A stretch of 64,000 nt of DNA from Altererythrobacter sp. ZODW24 (GTDB lineage: Bacteria; Pseudomonadota; Alphaproteobacteria; Sphingomonadales; Sphingomonadaceae). Positions 27,435 through 36,710 of the stretch are shown in pieces; position 1 is the stretch's first letter, and every line of letters starts with the position of its first letter. Below the pieces are notes generated by a model. The model saw nothing but the letters and a program-made list of their open reading frames with translations. It did not search any database and was not told where the DNA came from. The stretch lies in NCBI RefSeq assembly GCF_003344885.1, contig NZ_CP031155.1:930001-994000 (forward strand). Reading direction: 5' to 3'. The position numbers and the translations under genes are program-made.

Positions 27435-29705
27435 TCAATCCGTTTCGATGCCGCGTTCTTCAGCCCACGCCAACATTGTCGCCCGCATATCCTTAGGCGG
27501 AGAAATCAGCCAGCCATTCATTGCCTCGCCGATTTCCGCGAGATCGACCTTGCGAACCAATTCCTTAATCGGGCCAACAGCCGCGGGCGTGATCGACAAA
27601 CGCCGGATGCCGAGGCCCAGCAAAGCCAAAGCTTCCAACCTGCGCCCGCCCATCTCGCCGCAAACCGCCACATCGACTTCACTGCCGACCGTGGAATGCA
27701 CAATCCGGCGCAGGAAACGGAGGATTGCAGGGCTGAGCCAGTCATACCGTTCCGCCAGTTTGGGATTGGCGCGGTCTGCCGCAAACAGAAACTGGGTCAA
27801 ATCGTTGGTGCCGATTGAAATAAAGGACAGCTTCGGCGTCAGAATATCAAGCACCTCGGCCAAAGCTGGAACCTCCAGCATCGCGCCGTAACGGATCTGG
27901 TCAGGCAGGACTTTCTTCTGTTTTTTTAGGAATACGATCTGGTCTTCGAACACTTGCTTGGCCGCATCGAATTCCCATGGCTCGGAAACCATCGGGAACA
28001 TGACATTCAGATTGCGACCTGCGGAAGCTTCCAGCAACGACCGCGCCTGCGCCTTGAGCAGACCTTTACGCTCCATCGCCAGCCGCAACGCGCGCCAGCC
28101 CATGGCGGGGTTCTCCTCGCGGATCGCATATTCACTGTTGAGGTAAGGCACTGCCTTGTCACCGCCAATATCGACGGTGCGGAAAATGACCGGCTTGTCG
28201 CCCGCAGCATCGAGGACATCGCGGTACAGCCGCGTTTGGCGGTCGCGGGCGGGCATCGTGGCAGAAACCAGAAATTGGAATTCGGTGCGGAACAGGCCGA
28301 TGCCGTCAGCGCCTGACAGGCTGAGCGCGGACATGTCATCGCGCAGGCCAGCATTCATCATCACATGAACGCGTGTGCCGTCGCGGCTGAAAGGCTCGAC
28401 ATCACGCAGCGCCGCATAGGCCGCTTGCCGTTCGCGGTTTTTGGCAAAACGTGTTTCGAACGTATCGATAATCGTCTGGCTGGGCCGTAAAGTCACGGCT
28501 GCGCGATCTGCATCAATCAGAACATGGTCACCCTCGCGCAAATGACTGCGTAGCCCGCCCACTTGGCCAAGAACAGGAATGCCCATGGCGCGCGCCACGA
28601 TCACGACATGCGCCGTCAGCGAGCCTTCTTCCAGCACCACACCTTTCAGGCGGCGCTTGTCATATTCGAGCAATTCAGCCGGGCCAAGATTACGTGCGAT
28701 CAGGATTGTGTCGCCCCGCAGCCCCTTGGTCGCGGCCGTTCCAAGTTGACCTGAAACGATCCGCAGCAGACGGTTCGCCAGATCTTCAAGATCGTGCATC
28801 CGGTCGCGCAGCAAGGGATCGTCAATCTCGCGCATCCGCATCCGGGTGCGTTGCTGGACACGCTCAATCGCAGCCTCGGCGGTCAGTCCGCTATCGATAG
28901 CCTCGTTGATGCGGCGGCCCCAGCCCTCGTCATAGGCGAACATCTTATAGGTCTGAAGGACCTCTTCACCATCACCACCAACGCCAAACTCGGCCTGGCT
29001 GGTCATGTGGTCGATCTGCTCGCGCATCCGGTCAAACGCACGGTAAACCCGTTGGCGCTCTGCCTCGGTGTCCTCTGCCACCGTTTGTTCGATAGTGATG
29101 CGCGGCTGGTGATAGACGGCTGTTCCACTGGCGAGGCCCTTCACCAGTGCAAGCCCTTCCAGCTTGAGCGATTCTGACAGGTTACCCTGCCCCTCGCCTG
29201 CATCCTCACCATCGACCAATTCAGCATTGTCGATCAGTTCGGCAATCACCATCGCGACGGTTTGCAAAGCCTCGATCTCGACATCTTCATATTTGCGAGG
29301 ATCGACATGCTGAACATTCAGCACGCCAATCGCGCGCTGGCGGCGCACAATCGGAACGCCCGCGAAGGAGTGATACATATCCTCACCCGTTTCAGGGCGA
29401 TGCGCGAAATCGGGATGCGCGGCAGCTTCCGCCAGATTGAGCGTTTCGACGTGGTCGGCGATCTGGCCGGTCAGACCTTCGCCAATACCTAGGCGGGTCA
29501 CATGGACGGCAGCCTGGTTCAGGCCGCGGGTTGCAAACAGCTCCAGCGAGCCCTCGCGCAGGAGATAGATCGAGCACACCTCGCTATCCAATTCCTCCCC
29601 GATAATCTGGACAACCTGATCAAGCTTTCCCTGCGCGTGAATACGCGATGCCATCACATCGTGAAGACGGCTCAGGATTGTTCGGGCTGAAGCGGCTGCG
29701 CTCAT
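27435..29705 (-). CDS. ptsP: Phosphoenolpyruvate--protein phosphotransferase PtsP (PTS-Ntr enzyme I)
   Basis: PtsP takes phosphate from PEP and passes it to NPr, starting the nitrogen-type regulatory phosphorelay. The 756-residue protein has an N-terminal GAF sensor domain (about 17-155) and a full enzyme I part. The phospho-His is His366 in LTAHVVIVARAMGIPVLGQ. PEP-binding motifs GIGLFRTEFQFL and SFISIGTNDLTQ are present. The GAF domain may sense glutamine or 2-oxoglutarate, as in related proteins. NPr and EIIA genes are not in the window. Confidence 0.96.
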   Translation of the reverse strand: MSAAASARTILSRLHDVMASRIHAQGKLDQVVQIIGEELDSEVCSIYLLREGSLELFATRGLNQAAVHVTRLGIGEGLTGQIADHVETLNLAEAAAHPDFAHRPETGEDMYHSFAGVPIVRRQRAIGVLNVQHVDPRKYEDVEIEALQTVAMVIAELIDNAELVDGEDAGEGQGNLSESLKLEGLALVKGLASGTAVYHQPRITIEQTVAEDTEAERQRVYRAFDRMREQIDHMTSQAEFGVGGDGEEVLQTYKMFAYDEGWGRRINEAIDSGLTAEAAIERVQQRTRMRMREIDDPLLRDRMHDLEDLANRLLRIVSGQLGTAATKGLRGDTILIARNLGPAELLEYDKRRLKGVVLEEGSLTAHVVIVARAMGIPVLGQVGGLRSHLREGDHVLIDADRAAVTLRPSQTIIDTFETRFAKNRERQAAYAALRDVEPFSRDGTRVHVMMNAGLRDDMSALSLSGADGIGLFRTEFQFLVSATMPARDRQTRLYRDVLDAAGDKPVIFRTVDIGGDKAVPYLNSEYAIREENPAMGWRALRLAMERKGLLKAQARSLLEASAGRNLNVMFPMVSEPWEFDAAKQVFEDQIVFLKKQKKVLPDQIRYGAMLEVPALAEVLDILTPKLSFISIGTNDLTQFLFAADRANPKLAERYDWLSPAILRFLRRIVHSTVGSEVDVAVCGEMGGRRLEALALLGLGIRRLSITPAAVGPIKELVRKVDLAEIGEAMNGWLISPPKDMRATMLAWAEERGIETD

Positions 29706-29809
29706 ACAAACGACCTACCGCAAATCATGTGGCAAGGGAATGACCCAACCTTATGACCGGCCAGCACTAATTGTGCGAGGGATCCGATAATATTTAAGCG
29801 GAAGAACTC

Positions 29810-29965
29810 TCAGATATGAGAGAGCTCTTCCTTGATACGGAGTTTCTTTTTCTTGAGCTCGTGGATCGTCGTCTCGTCAGGATGCGGCCGCTTTTGTTCA
29901 TCACGAATGCGGGCTTCCAGGCCGGCATGCTTGCTGTGTAGGGCGGTTGCGTGAGACGTTTCCAT
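29810..29965 (-). CDS. Small DUF465/YdcH-family protein
   Basis: A 51-residue protein, METSHATALHSKHAGLEARI..., ending in a basic helix ELKKKKLRIKEELSHI. The repeated long amphipathic helix with LxxxHxxLExxI and the C-terminal LKKxKLxxKxEI pattern is characteristic of DUF465 (YdcH-like) proteins. A clear AAGGAG precedes the ATG at 29965. Function is unknown. It is divergent from a second DUF465 gene at 30166. Confidence 0.88.
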   Translation of the reverse strand: METSHATALHSKHAGLEARIRDEQKRPHPDETTIHELKKKKLRIKEELSHI

Positions 29966-30165
29966 CAAAGGCTCCTTTTCGGTTACGGCATCCTATGTTT
30001 ATAGGCCGCTACGACTCGGGTTTTGACGGCCGAGCCGCGCAGTCACAATCAAACACAAACAAGGTGCCTTGCGAAGCCCTTCCTTTGCGTTAAGCGATTA
30101 CTAGCTGTTTATGCGCGATAGAATGTATCTGGGATATTGCTGGCCGAACCTTCGGGAGAGAATTC

Positions 30166-30363
30166 GTGAGTGAGGAAGAAATGCGCAAGCGGCTTATCGT
30201 GCTTCGCACCGAACACCGCGACCTCGACGCTGCAATTGACGCGCTCACAGCTGCCGGATCACAAGACCAGTTGCAGATCGCGAGGCTTAAAAAGCGCAAA
30301 TTGGCGCTGAAGGATCAGATCTCGGTATTCGAGGATTACCTGCTGCCTGACATTATCGCTTGA
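30166..30363 (+). CDS. Small DUF465/YdcH-family protein
   Basis: A 65-residue helical protein with LRTEHRDLDAAIDAL and LKKRKLALKDQISVFED, the DUF465 signature. It starts at a GTG preceded by GGGAGAG. The two DUF465 genes face away from each other around a 200-base region (29966-30165), in which I see no other gene or RNA. Confidence 0.87.
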   Translation: MSEEEMRKRLIVLRTEHRDLDAAIDALTAAGSQDQLQIARLKKRKLALKDQISVFEDYLLPDIIA

Positions 30364-30442
30364 TCGCCGGATGGTTCGAATTGAGGCGGTCCAGCGCCGC
30401 TTAGGTCACTTTAGAGGCCCCTAAGTCGCGCAAAGCGTTCCC

Positions 30443-30480
30443 ATTCGGGACAGTCCCGAATCGGGGCGTGGAAAACGCCC
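30443..30480. repeat. Two adjacent hairpins upstream of rcdA
   Basis: ATTCGGGA CAG TCCCGAAT (30443-30461) is a perfect eight-bp stem, followed at once by GGGCGT, five bases and ACGCCC (30464-30480). They lie between a DUF465 gene and rcdA, and may terminate the first transcript or control the second. No T run follows. Confidence 0.5.
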
Positions 30481-30528
30481 GCTGACTCTTGGCTTCGGCA
30501 CCTTTGCAGGCCTAGCGCTGGGGAACGC

Positions 30529-30993
30529 ATGATCAAGCCAGCCAATATCAATCCGCACATTGTGGAAATGCTTTACAGCGAGGCTTTGCTTCTCGCCGAC
30601 GAAGTGCGCGCGGCTTTTCAAGTCGACGGCAAGCTAGTTGGCGGCGAGACCGGTGACGATTTGGCGCGTATTGCTCTGTCCTGTGAGGGGCTGCGGACAA
30701 CAACTCGCATGATGCATGCGCTGGCATGGCTGCTCAATCGCCGGGCGCATTTTTCGGGCGACCTCAGCGAGTTTCAATTGCGGCGACACGGCAATCTGCC
30801 CTCGGATAATCCGTCCGATCCTGAGCAATTAGCTATGCTGAACGCTCAGTTGCAGGAACTGGTGCGGCGGACCGAAAAATTTCACGCCCGCATAGCCAGG
30901 CTCGACCATGCATGGCGGGAGAAGTTTACGATGCATCCTGCAGCGATTCACCGCCTGCATCACAGGCTTGGGCGCGAAATCGCCCAGCGGTAA
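30529..30993 (+). CDS. rcdA: DUF1465 protein, RcdA-type regulator of CtrA proteolysis
   Basis: The 154-residue all-helical protein matches the DUF1465 family, of which Caulobacter RcdA is the known member. RcdA is an adaptor that works with CpdR and PopA to deliver CtrA to ClpXP in the cell cycle. Visible family features include LYSEALLLADEVRAAF, LSCEGLRTTTRMMHALAWLL and the C-terminal RLHHRL. The call to family is firm; whether it controls CtrA here is inferred. It ends two bases from convergent glpK. Confidence 0.88.
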   Translation: MIKPANINPHIVEMLYSEALLLADEVRAAFQVDGKLVGGETGDDLARIALSCEGLRTTTRMMHALAWLLNRRAHFSGDLSEFQLRRHGNLPSDNPSDPEQLAMLNAQLQELVRRTEKFHARIARLDHAWREKFTMHPAAIHRLHHRLGREIAQR

Positions 30994-30995
30994 CG

Positions 30996-32468
30996 TCAGG
31001 CTGCGGCGAGCGCCTTGCGCCAGCGAGCCAGACGTTGCTCGCGCGTTTCATCATCCATCTCGGGCGTGAAGTGATCAATGTCGCCGCGCATGGATTGTGC
31101 TGCTTCCTCAAGCGATTCGAATATACCTGCGCCGACCCCGGCCAACATCGCTGCACCCAGCGCGGTAGTCTCAACAAATTCAGGCCGTTCGACGGGAAGG
31201 TTCATCACGCCCGCCAAGTCTTGAGCCATCCAGTTGTTCGCGCTCATCCCGCCGTCGATCTTCAAACTTGTCCAAGCGGCCCCATCGGCGGCAAACGCCT
31301 CGGCTAAGTCGTGCGTCTGATGCGCCATCGCCTCTAAAGCAGCGCGCGCGATCTGCGGCCTACCACTGGCGAAGCTGAGGCCAGCGATCACGCCGCGCGC
31401 GTCAGAGCGCCAATGCGGGGCGCCAAGGCCCGACAAGGCGGGCACGATCACTACCTGTCCGCTATCCTCTACCGAACGAGCGAGCTCTTCGGTTTCCGCC
31501 GCGCTCCCGATTATCCTGAGCGCGTCGCGGAGCCACTGAACCAAGCTACCGGCAACGAACACCGATCCTTCGAGCGCATAGGTTCGCTCGCCCCCAAGCT
31601 GATAGAGAACGGTACCGAGCAAGCGGTGCGCCGAACGGGGCACTTCCTGTCCCTTGTTAGTAAGCACGAACGCGCCGGTGCCATAGGTGGCTTTGCTGTC
31701 ACCTGGCGACAGGCATCCTTGGCCGATAGTCGCCGATTGTTGGTCCCCGGCAAGCCCGGTGATCGGAATTGATGAACCGAAAATCTCGGGGTCTGTAACG
31801 CCAATAGTCCCGGCATTGTCGACGACCTTGGGCAAAGCCTTGCGAGGCACGCCGAACAATCCGCAAAGCTCATCACTCCAGTCAGCACCCAACAAGGGCA
31901 GCAGCAAGGTCCGACTAGCATTGCTGGCATCACTGACATGCGTAGCGCCGCCGGTTAGCTTATAGACGAGCCAGCACTCGACAGTGCCAAAAGCGAGTGT
32001 GCCCCTGCCCGCTGCCGCGCGAACCGCATCGTCATTATCCAGCATCCAGCGCATCTTCGTGCCGGAGAAATAGGGATCGAGCAGCAAGCCGGTCTGCTCT
32101 TGAACCATGGGTTCGTGGCCCGCGTCTTTCAGTTCTGTGCAGAAATCAGCCGTCCTCCGGTCCTGCCAAACAATAGCGTGGGTCAGCGCCTCGCCGGTCT
32201 CGCGGTCCCAAGCGACCACTGTTTCACGTTGGTTAGTGATACCGATTGCGGCGACATTTTCCGCGCCCGCCTTGGCCAAAACTGCCTGAGCGCATGCAAG
32301 CGTGTGCTCCCAGATTTCGCCCGCATCATGCTCCACCCAGCCGGGCTGCGGATAGTGCTGCGTCAACTCCGCCTGGTCCGTGCCGTGCACGCTCCCGTCG
32401 CGCGCAAACAGCATCGCGCGGGTGGATGTGGTTCCGGCATCGAGGACGAGGATCAAATCTTTGCTCAT
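30996..32468 (-). CDS. glpK: Glycerol kinase
   Basis: GlpK phosphorylates glycerol to glycerol 3-phosphate. The 490-residue protein has LDAGTTSTRAMLF, GITNQRETVVAWDRETG, YGTGAFVLTN and LKIDGGMSANNWMAQ, all FGGY-family glycerol kinase motifs. The second of two adjacent ATGs (32468) is used; a TTG at 32519 would add unlikely sequence. No glpF or glpD is nearby, so the glycerol genes are dispersed. It is divergent from the MBL gene. Confidence 0.97.
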   Translation of the reverse strand: MSKDLILVLDAGTTSTRAMLFARDGSVHGTDQAELTQHYPQPGWVEHDAGEIWEHTLACAQAVLAKAGAENVAAIGITNQRETVVAWDRETGEALTHAIVWQDRRTADFCTELKDAGHEPMVQEQTGLLLDPYFSGTKMRWMLDNDDAVRAAAGRGTLAFGTVECWLVYKLTGGATHVSDASNASRTLLLPLLGADWSDELCGLFGVPRKALPKVVDNAGTIGVTDPEIFGSSIPITGLAGDQQSATIGQGCLSPGDSKATYGTGAFVLTNKGQEVPRSAHRLLGTVLYQLGGERTYALEGSVFVAGSLVQWLRDALRIIGSAAETEELARSVEDSGQVVIVPALSGLGAPHWRSDARGVIAGLSFASGRPQIARAALEAMAHQTHDLAEAFAADGAAWTSLKIDGGMSANNWMAQDLAGVMNLPVERPEFVETTALGAAMLAGVGAGIFESLEEAAQSMRGDIDHFTPEMDDETREQRLARWRKALAAA

Positions 32469-32548
32469 CATCAAACTTTGACTGCGCAATGCGGCTATGT
32501 CGAGAGCCGAACTCGACAATCACGCCATCGCGCACCATATCGGTCACT

Positions 32549-33418
32549 ATGAAGGCTCCTCCGAAACCCTGGCCTACCGGCCTAGTCGAGACCCCCGAAC
32601 CGCTGGTTCGCCGTGTGCTCGCGCCCAATCCCTCGCCCTATACTTACACCGGCACACAGACCTATCTCGTCGGCAATGAAGGGGATGTGGCGGTAATCGA
32701 CCCGGGTCCCGATGAAGCGGAGCATGTCGACGCCATCTTGGCCGCTGTCGGCGGGGCAAAGATCACCGCGATTATGTGCACCCACACGCACCGCGACCAT
32801 TCGCCCGCTGCCGTGCCGCTGGCCGCACGGACAGGCGCTCCGATAGTTGGCTGCGCTCCTTTGGTGCTAGAGGATGAAGGACCGCGCTCTGACGCACCAT
32901 TCGACAAGACCTACGCCCCTGACCGCGTGCTCGAGGACGGCGAGAGCATGACCGGCATCGGATGGACCTTGACCGCAGTGCACACGCCCGGTCACACATC
33001 GAACCATCTGTGCTTCGCCATCGAGGAAAGCGGCGCCTTGTTTACCGGCGATCATGTGATGGGCTGGTCCACCAGCGTTATCGTGCCTCCCGATGGCGAC
33101 ATGGGCGATTATATGCTCAGCCTCGACAAGCTCTATCAGCGCGAAGACAAAGTCTATTATCCGGCGCACGGTCCGGCGATCACGAACCCTCGCCAGCTAG
33201 TTCGCGGGATGGTCGGCCATCGCCGTCAGCGTGAAAGCCAGATTACTCGCCTGCTTAGCGAAGAAGCGCGCGCGATCGAAGCAATGGTACCGCTGATGTA
33301 TAAGGGGCTAGACGAGCGGCTGATCGGCGCAGCAGGCATGAGTGTGAAGGCTCATTTGCTGGATATGGAACGCAGAGGCCTGGTCGCCCGTTCAGATGAT
33401 ATATGGCAAATACTGTAG
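32549..33418 (+). CDS. MBL-fold hydrolase with C-terminal winged helix (LACTB2-like)
   Basis: The 289-residue protein has the metallo-beta-lactamase metal motif THTHRDHS, then HTPGHTSNH, FTGDHVMG and PAHGPAI. The last 80 residues form the small helical domain seen in LACTB2-like ribonuclease/hydrolase proteins. The ATG at 32549 is chosen since the long upstream extension is antisense to glpK. It overlaps the DUF4230 gene by 16 bases. Confidence 0.92.
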   Translation: MKAPPKPWPTGLVETPEPLVRRVLAPNPSPYTYTGTQTYLVGNEGDVAVIDPGPDEAEHVDAILAAVGGAKITAIMCTHTHRDHSPAAVPLAARTGAPIVGCAPLVLEDEGPRSDAPFDKTYAPDRVLEDGESMTGIGWTLTAVHTPGHTSNHLCFAIEESGALFTGDHVMGWSTSVIVPPDGDMGDYMLSLDKLYQREDKVYYPAHGPAITNPRQLVRGMVGHRRQRESQITRLLSEEARAIEAMVPLMYKGLDERLIGAAGMSVKAHLLDMERRGLVARSDDIWQIL

Positions 33419-34083
33419 AACACACCGAACAAGATACCGTCTCACCCGACATTCACCGCACACAGCCACTCGCCCGAGTGCAGGGCGTGCCATGGTTGCT
33501 GTTCATTGTCGCGCTGGCAGTCATCGCATGGCTGGGCTGGAAGGTATTCGGCCCCAAGGATTTGGGCGATCCGCTGGCGACCAGTCTGGTGGCATTCGAA
33601 AAGCAGAACACGCTGACGGTATTTTCTGCCCAGCTTGCACCGGTCGTGGCAAGCAATGACAGCCGCCTATTCGGCACGATTCAAAGCCGCCAAGTCGCAG
33701 TGATCCCTTCGCGGGTTGATTACACTCTCGATTTGTCAGCAATGGATGCCAGTCGCCTAAAATGGAATGAGGAAACTGAGACTCTCGACGTGCAAATCCC
33801 TGCAGTAAAAGTCGGAAAGCCGAATCTCGACGAAGGCCGCGCGCAATATTTGCGAGAAGGCATCTGGATCAGCCGTGACACGCAGGACAGTCTGACCCGC
33901 AAGAATACCAAGCTCGCCGAGCAGCAGGCAGTAACTCAGGCGGGAAACCCGATCCTACTGGGACTTGCGCGCGATGCAGCAAAAGATGCAATCCGCCAAA
34001 ATCTAGCTATACCGCTACAAGTTGCCGGATATGGCAACGTAACAGTGAATGTCCGCTTCGATGGCGAGAAAGTGACTAAATGA
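33403..34083 (+). CDS. DUF4230 membrane-anchored protein
   Basis: A 226-residue protein with one N-terminal membrane helix (WLLFIVALAVIAWLGW) and a DUF4230-like periplasmic or extracytoplasmic domain (SRQVAVIPSRVDYTLDLS). The role of the family is unknown. It overlaps the MBL gene (16 bases) and nadA (ATGA, four bases), so the three genes are probably one operon. Confidence 0.88.
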   Translation: MANTVEHTEQDTVSPDIHRTQPLARVQGVPWLLFIVALAVIAWLGWKVFGPKDLGDPLATSLVAFEKQNTLTVFSAQLAPVVASNDSRLFGTIQSRQVAVIPSRVDYTLDLSAMDASRLKWNEETETLDVQIPAVKVGKPNLDEGRAQYLREGIWISRDTQDSLTRKNTKLAEQQAVTQAGNPILLGLARDAAKDAIRQNLAIPLQVAGYGNVTVNVRFDGEKVTK

Positions 34084-35066
34084 GCGTCGAGACTAAGCTT
34101 CCAACTGGCACCGACCTGATTGCTGAAATCAATCGTCTGCGTAAGGATCGCAATGCGATTATCCTGGCGCATTACTATCAGCGCCCGGAAATACAGGACA
34201 TTGCCGATTATGTCGGCGATAGTTTGCAGCTTAGCCAGAAGGCAGCCGAGACCGACGCAGATGTCATCGCATTTTGCGGTGTGAAATTTATGGCCGACAC
34301 CGCCAAAATCCTATCGCCGGAAAAGATCGTCGTACTGCCCGACATGGACGCTGGCTGCAGCCTCGAAGACAGCTGTCCGCCCGATAAGTTCAAGGCTTTC
34401 CGCGAGGCTCATCCCGATCACATCGCGCTAACCTACATCAATTGCTCGACCGAAGTGAAAGCGCTGAGCGACGTCATCGTCACCAGCTCCAGCGCCGAAA
34501 CGATCCTGCAGCAGATCCCTGAAAGCCAGCCGATCATCTTTGGTCCTGACCGGCATCTCGGTGGCTATCTCAACCGCAAGTTTGACCGCGACATGCTGCT
34601 GTGGCCGGGTGTCTGCATCGTCCACGAAGCCTTCAGCGAAACCGAATTGCTGAAGCTGAAAGAACAGCACCCCGATGCTCCGATTGCGGCGCATCCCGAA
34701 TGCCCCGCCCATATCGTCGAACATGCCGATTATGTCGGATCGACCAGCGGTATTCTGAAATATGCCGAGAGTTTCGAAGGTGACACACTAATCGTCGCGA
34801 CCGAACCGCATATCATCCATCAGATGGAAAAGGCGCTGCCGAACAAGAACTTCATCGGCGCGCCAGGTGCTGACGGCAACTGCAACTGCAACATCTGCCC
34901 TTATATGGCGCTCAACACGATGGAGAAGCTCTACACCGCCTTGCGTGATCTGGAGCCGCGCATCGAAATCGAGGAAAGTCTGCGCCTGAAGGCCAAGGAA
35001 AGCCTCGACAAGATGCTCGAAATGGCTGGCGGGACGGTTGGTAAAGGTGATCTTGGCAGGGCGTAA
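34080..35066 (+). CDS. nadA: Quinolinate synthase NadA
   Basis: NadA condenses iminoaspartate with dihydroxyacetone phosphate to quinolinate, using a 4Fe-4S cluster, in NAD synthesis. The 328-residue protein has ILAHYYQRPEIQDIADYVGDS (shortened here: AHYYQ and YVGDS), FCGVKFMADTAKIL, DAGCSLEDSCP and the C-terminal CNCNICPYM. nadB and nadC are not in the window. It overlaps the DUF4230 gene by four bases. Confidence 0.97.
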   Translation: MSVETKLPTGTDLIAEINRLRKDRNAIILAHYYQRPEIQDIADYVGDSLQLSQKAAETDADVIAFCGVKFMADTAKILSPEKIVVLPDMDAGCSLEDSCPPDKFKAFREAHPDHIALTYINCSTEVKALSDVIVTSSSAETILQQIPESQPIIFGPDRHLGGYLNRKFDRDMLLWPGVCIVHEAFSETELLKLKEQHPDAPIAAHPECPAHIVEHADYVGSTSGILKYAESFEGDTLIVATEPHIIHQMEKALPNKNFIGAPGADGNCNCNICPYMALNTMEKLYTALRDLEPRIEIEESLRLKAKESLDKMLEMAGGTVGKGDLGRA

Positions 35067-35068
35067 GG

Positions 35069-35722
35069 ATGGCGAAGTCTTCGGGAACTCTTCGCCGGTA
35101 TACAAACGTCCTGTCGCTGCTGGACATTTTGAACAAGGGACGGCTGACCCTGCTGAGTCCCGACAAATGGTACGACCAAAATGATGCGTTCGGTCTGAAA
35201 CGCTACGCAGAGCTGCCGGGTAAAGGTGCAACCTACGCTCTATGCTTTGCGGAAGGATCTGAACAGGCGCACCATTGGCAGATTTTCGCTGGTGATAGCC
35301 ACGGCGTTGCGGTCATCTTTGACAAAGCAAAACTGCTGAAATCGTTTGAACGCTTCAAACACAGCAGTGAGATTATGCACGGCGCAGTCCAATATCGAAA
35401 CCTCACTCAAATGAACGCGATGGGGCATATTCTGCCGGAACAGCTACCATTTCTGAAGCGCGATGCTTTCGCCGCCGAGGAGGAGTACCGGGTCATAGCT
35501 TGGAAAGATGCATCCCTCGATACCGGCAGTTATCAAATTCCGATCGATCTGAGCTCTATCGCTCACATATTTTACGGCCCGAACATGCCTGAGGCTCTGG
35601 CAGTCAACCTGAAGGAAATCGTTCGGGAGTTGAACGGCTGTACCGATATCACTTTCTCGAAATCGAAGGTGGTGAACAACGCCAGCTGGGAAAAAGCCAT
35701 CTCAAAGGGTTTGCGTCCTTAG
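35069..35722 (+). CDS. DUF2971-like protein
   Basis: The 217-residue protein has the DUF2971 pattern: an N-terminal LRRYTN, a LTLLSPDKWYDQNDAFG loop, CFAEGSEQAHHWQIFAG, then EYRVI near the C-terminal third and FYGPNMPEAL. It starts two bases after nadA. The function is unknown; some homologues are in accessory or defence regions, but the context here is housekeeping. Codon use looks slightly less GC-rich than neighbours, so it may be an insertion in the nadA operon. Confidence 0.78.
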   Translation: MAKSSGTLRRYTNVLSLLDILNKGRLTLLSPDKWYDQNDAFGLKRYAELPGKGATYALCFAEGSEQAHHWQIFAGDSHGVAVIFDKAKLLKSFERFKHSSEIMHGAVQYRNLTQMNAMGHILPEQLPFLKRDAFAAEEEYRVIAWKDASLDTGSYQIPIDLSSIAHIFYGPNMPEALAVNLKEIVRELNGCTDITFSKSKVVNNASWEKAISKGLRP

Positions 35723-35724
35723 GT

Positions 35725-36657
35725 TCACGTGACTTTAGGGGTGAGCCTGCGCTCAGCACGCTTCCCCCGCGCGATAACCAGCGCACCCGCTACCAACGCC
35801 ATACCCAGCATATCGAACGGCCCTAGCGCCTCACCAAAGCGGAGCCAGCCAACGAGTGCGGCAATGGCTGGCTGGGTCAGCAGAGCCATACCGATAATCA
35901 GCGGCGGGAAATGGCCGAGCGACCACACCAATAGCCCTTGCCCGATAAGCTGGCTGGACAATGCCAGCACAATCACCGGCCACCACACGGTCGGCATCAC
36001 CTGTTCGCCCAGCATCACTGCAATCAGCAACAGAATCGGCGCGCCTATCAAGCTGGACCAACTCAGAAGCGTCCAATTGCCATAGGTGATGCGGGCGCGC
36101 TGCAGGCCAAGAATGTAGAATGTGTAGAAGAACCCGGCCATGATGCAGAACAGATCACCGACCAGATAGCGCGGGTCGATATCGAGGCTGCGACCTAGCA
36201 AGATCGCAGCGCCTGAAAGGGCCGCCAGCACGGCTATCAACTCGCTCGCACCCGGCCTGCGCCGCAACATAATCAAGCCCCAAGCCATGATCAAAATACT
36301 GCCCGAATTGCCAAACAAGGTCGCATTGCCGAGACGCGTTTGCACGATCCCGATGTGCCAGCTGGCCAAGTCTAAAGCGAAGAAAATGCCTGCGCCGAAT
36401 GTCAGCAACCAAAACCCGCGTGCGATGGCCACACTGCCGCCCTGCTCGCGCCGCGCCAACCAGAACAGAAATGGCAAAGCGATGGCGAGGCGCCAAAAGC
36501 CTGCTGAAACAGGTCCGGTATCAGCCAGCCGCACGAACCACGGCCCCAGAGCCAAAGCAGCATTTCCCCCAAGCAAAGCGGCCAAAGCGAGCCAGCGCGG
36601 CGTTTCGGCAATCCTTTCTTGAGCGGCCTCAAGTTTTGGCTCGGTTGTATTCCCCAT
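35725..36657 (-). CDS. DMT-superfamily (EamA) transporter
   Basis: The 310-residue protein has ten predicted membrane helices in two EamA halves (GNAALALGPWFVRL and the second starting DLFCIMAGFFYTFYIL). EamA proteins export metabolites such as amino acids; the substrate cannot be told. It is convergent with the DUF2971 gene (two bases) and divergent from the Old Yellow Enzyme gene. Confidence 0.92.
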   Translation of the reverse strand: MGNTTEPKLEAAQERIAETPRWLALAALLGGNAALALGPWFVRLADTGPVSAGFWRLAIALPFLFWLARREQGGSVAIARGFWLLTFGAGIFFALDLASWHIGIVQTRLGNATLFGNSGSILIMAWGLIMLRRRPGASELIAVLAALSGAAILLGRSLDIDPRYLVGDLFCIMAGFFYTFYILGLQRARITYGNWTLLSWSSLIGAPILLLIAVMLGEQVMPTVWWPVIVLALSSQLIGQGLLVWSLGHFPPLIIGMALLTQPAIAALVGWLRFGEALGPFDMLGMALVAGALVIARGKRAERRLTPKVT

Positions 36658-36710
36658 TGCCTGTCATTAGCTGCTGCAACACGAAAGCCAATTACAGAAA
36701 GGCCTATCCC

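Noticed and set aside
36399-36710. Upstream extension of the Old Yellow Enzyme frame
   Set aside because: It lies antisense to the EamA gene, and the family N-terminus begins at the TTG at 36711.
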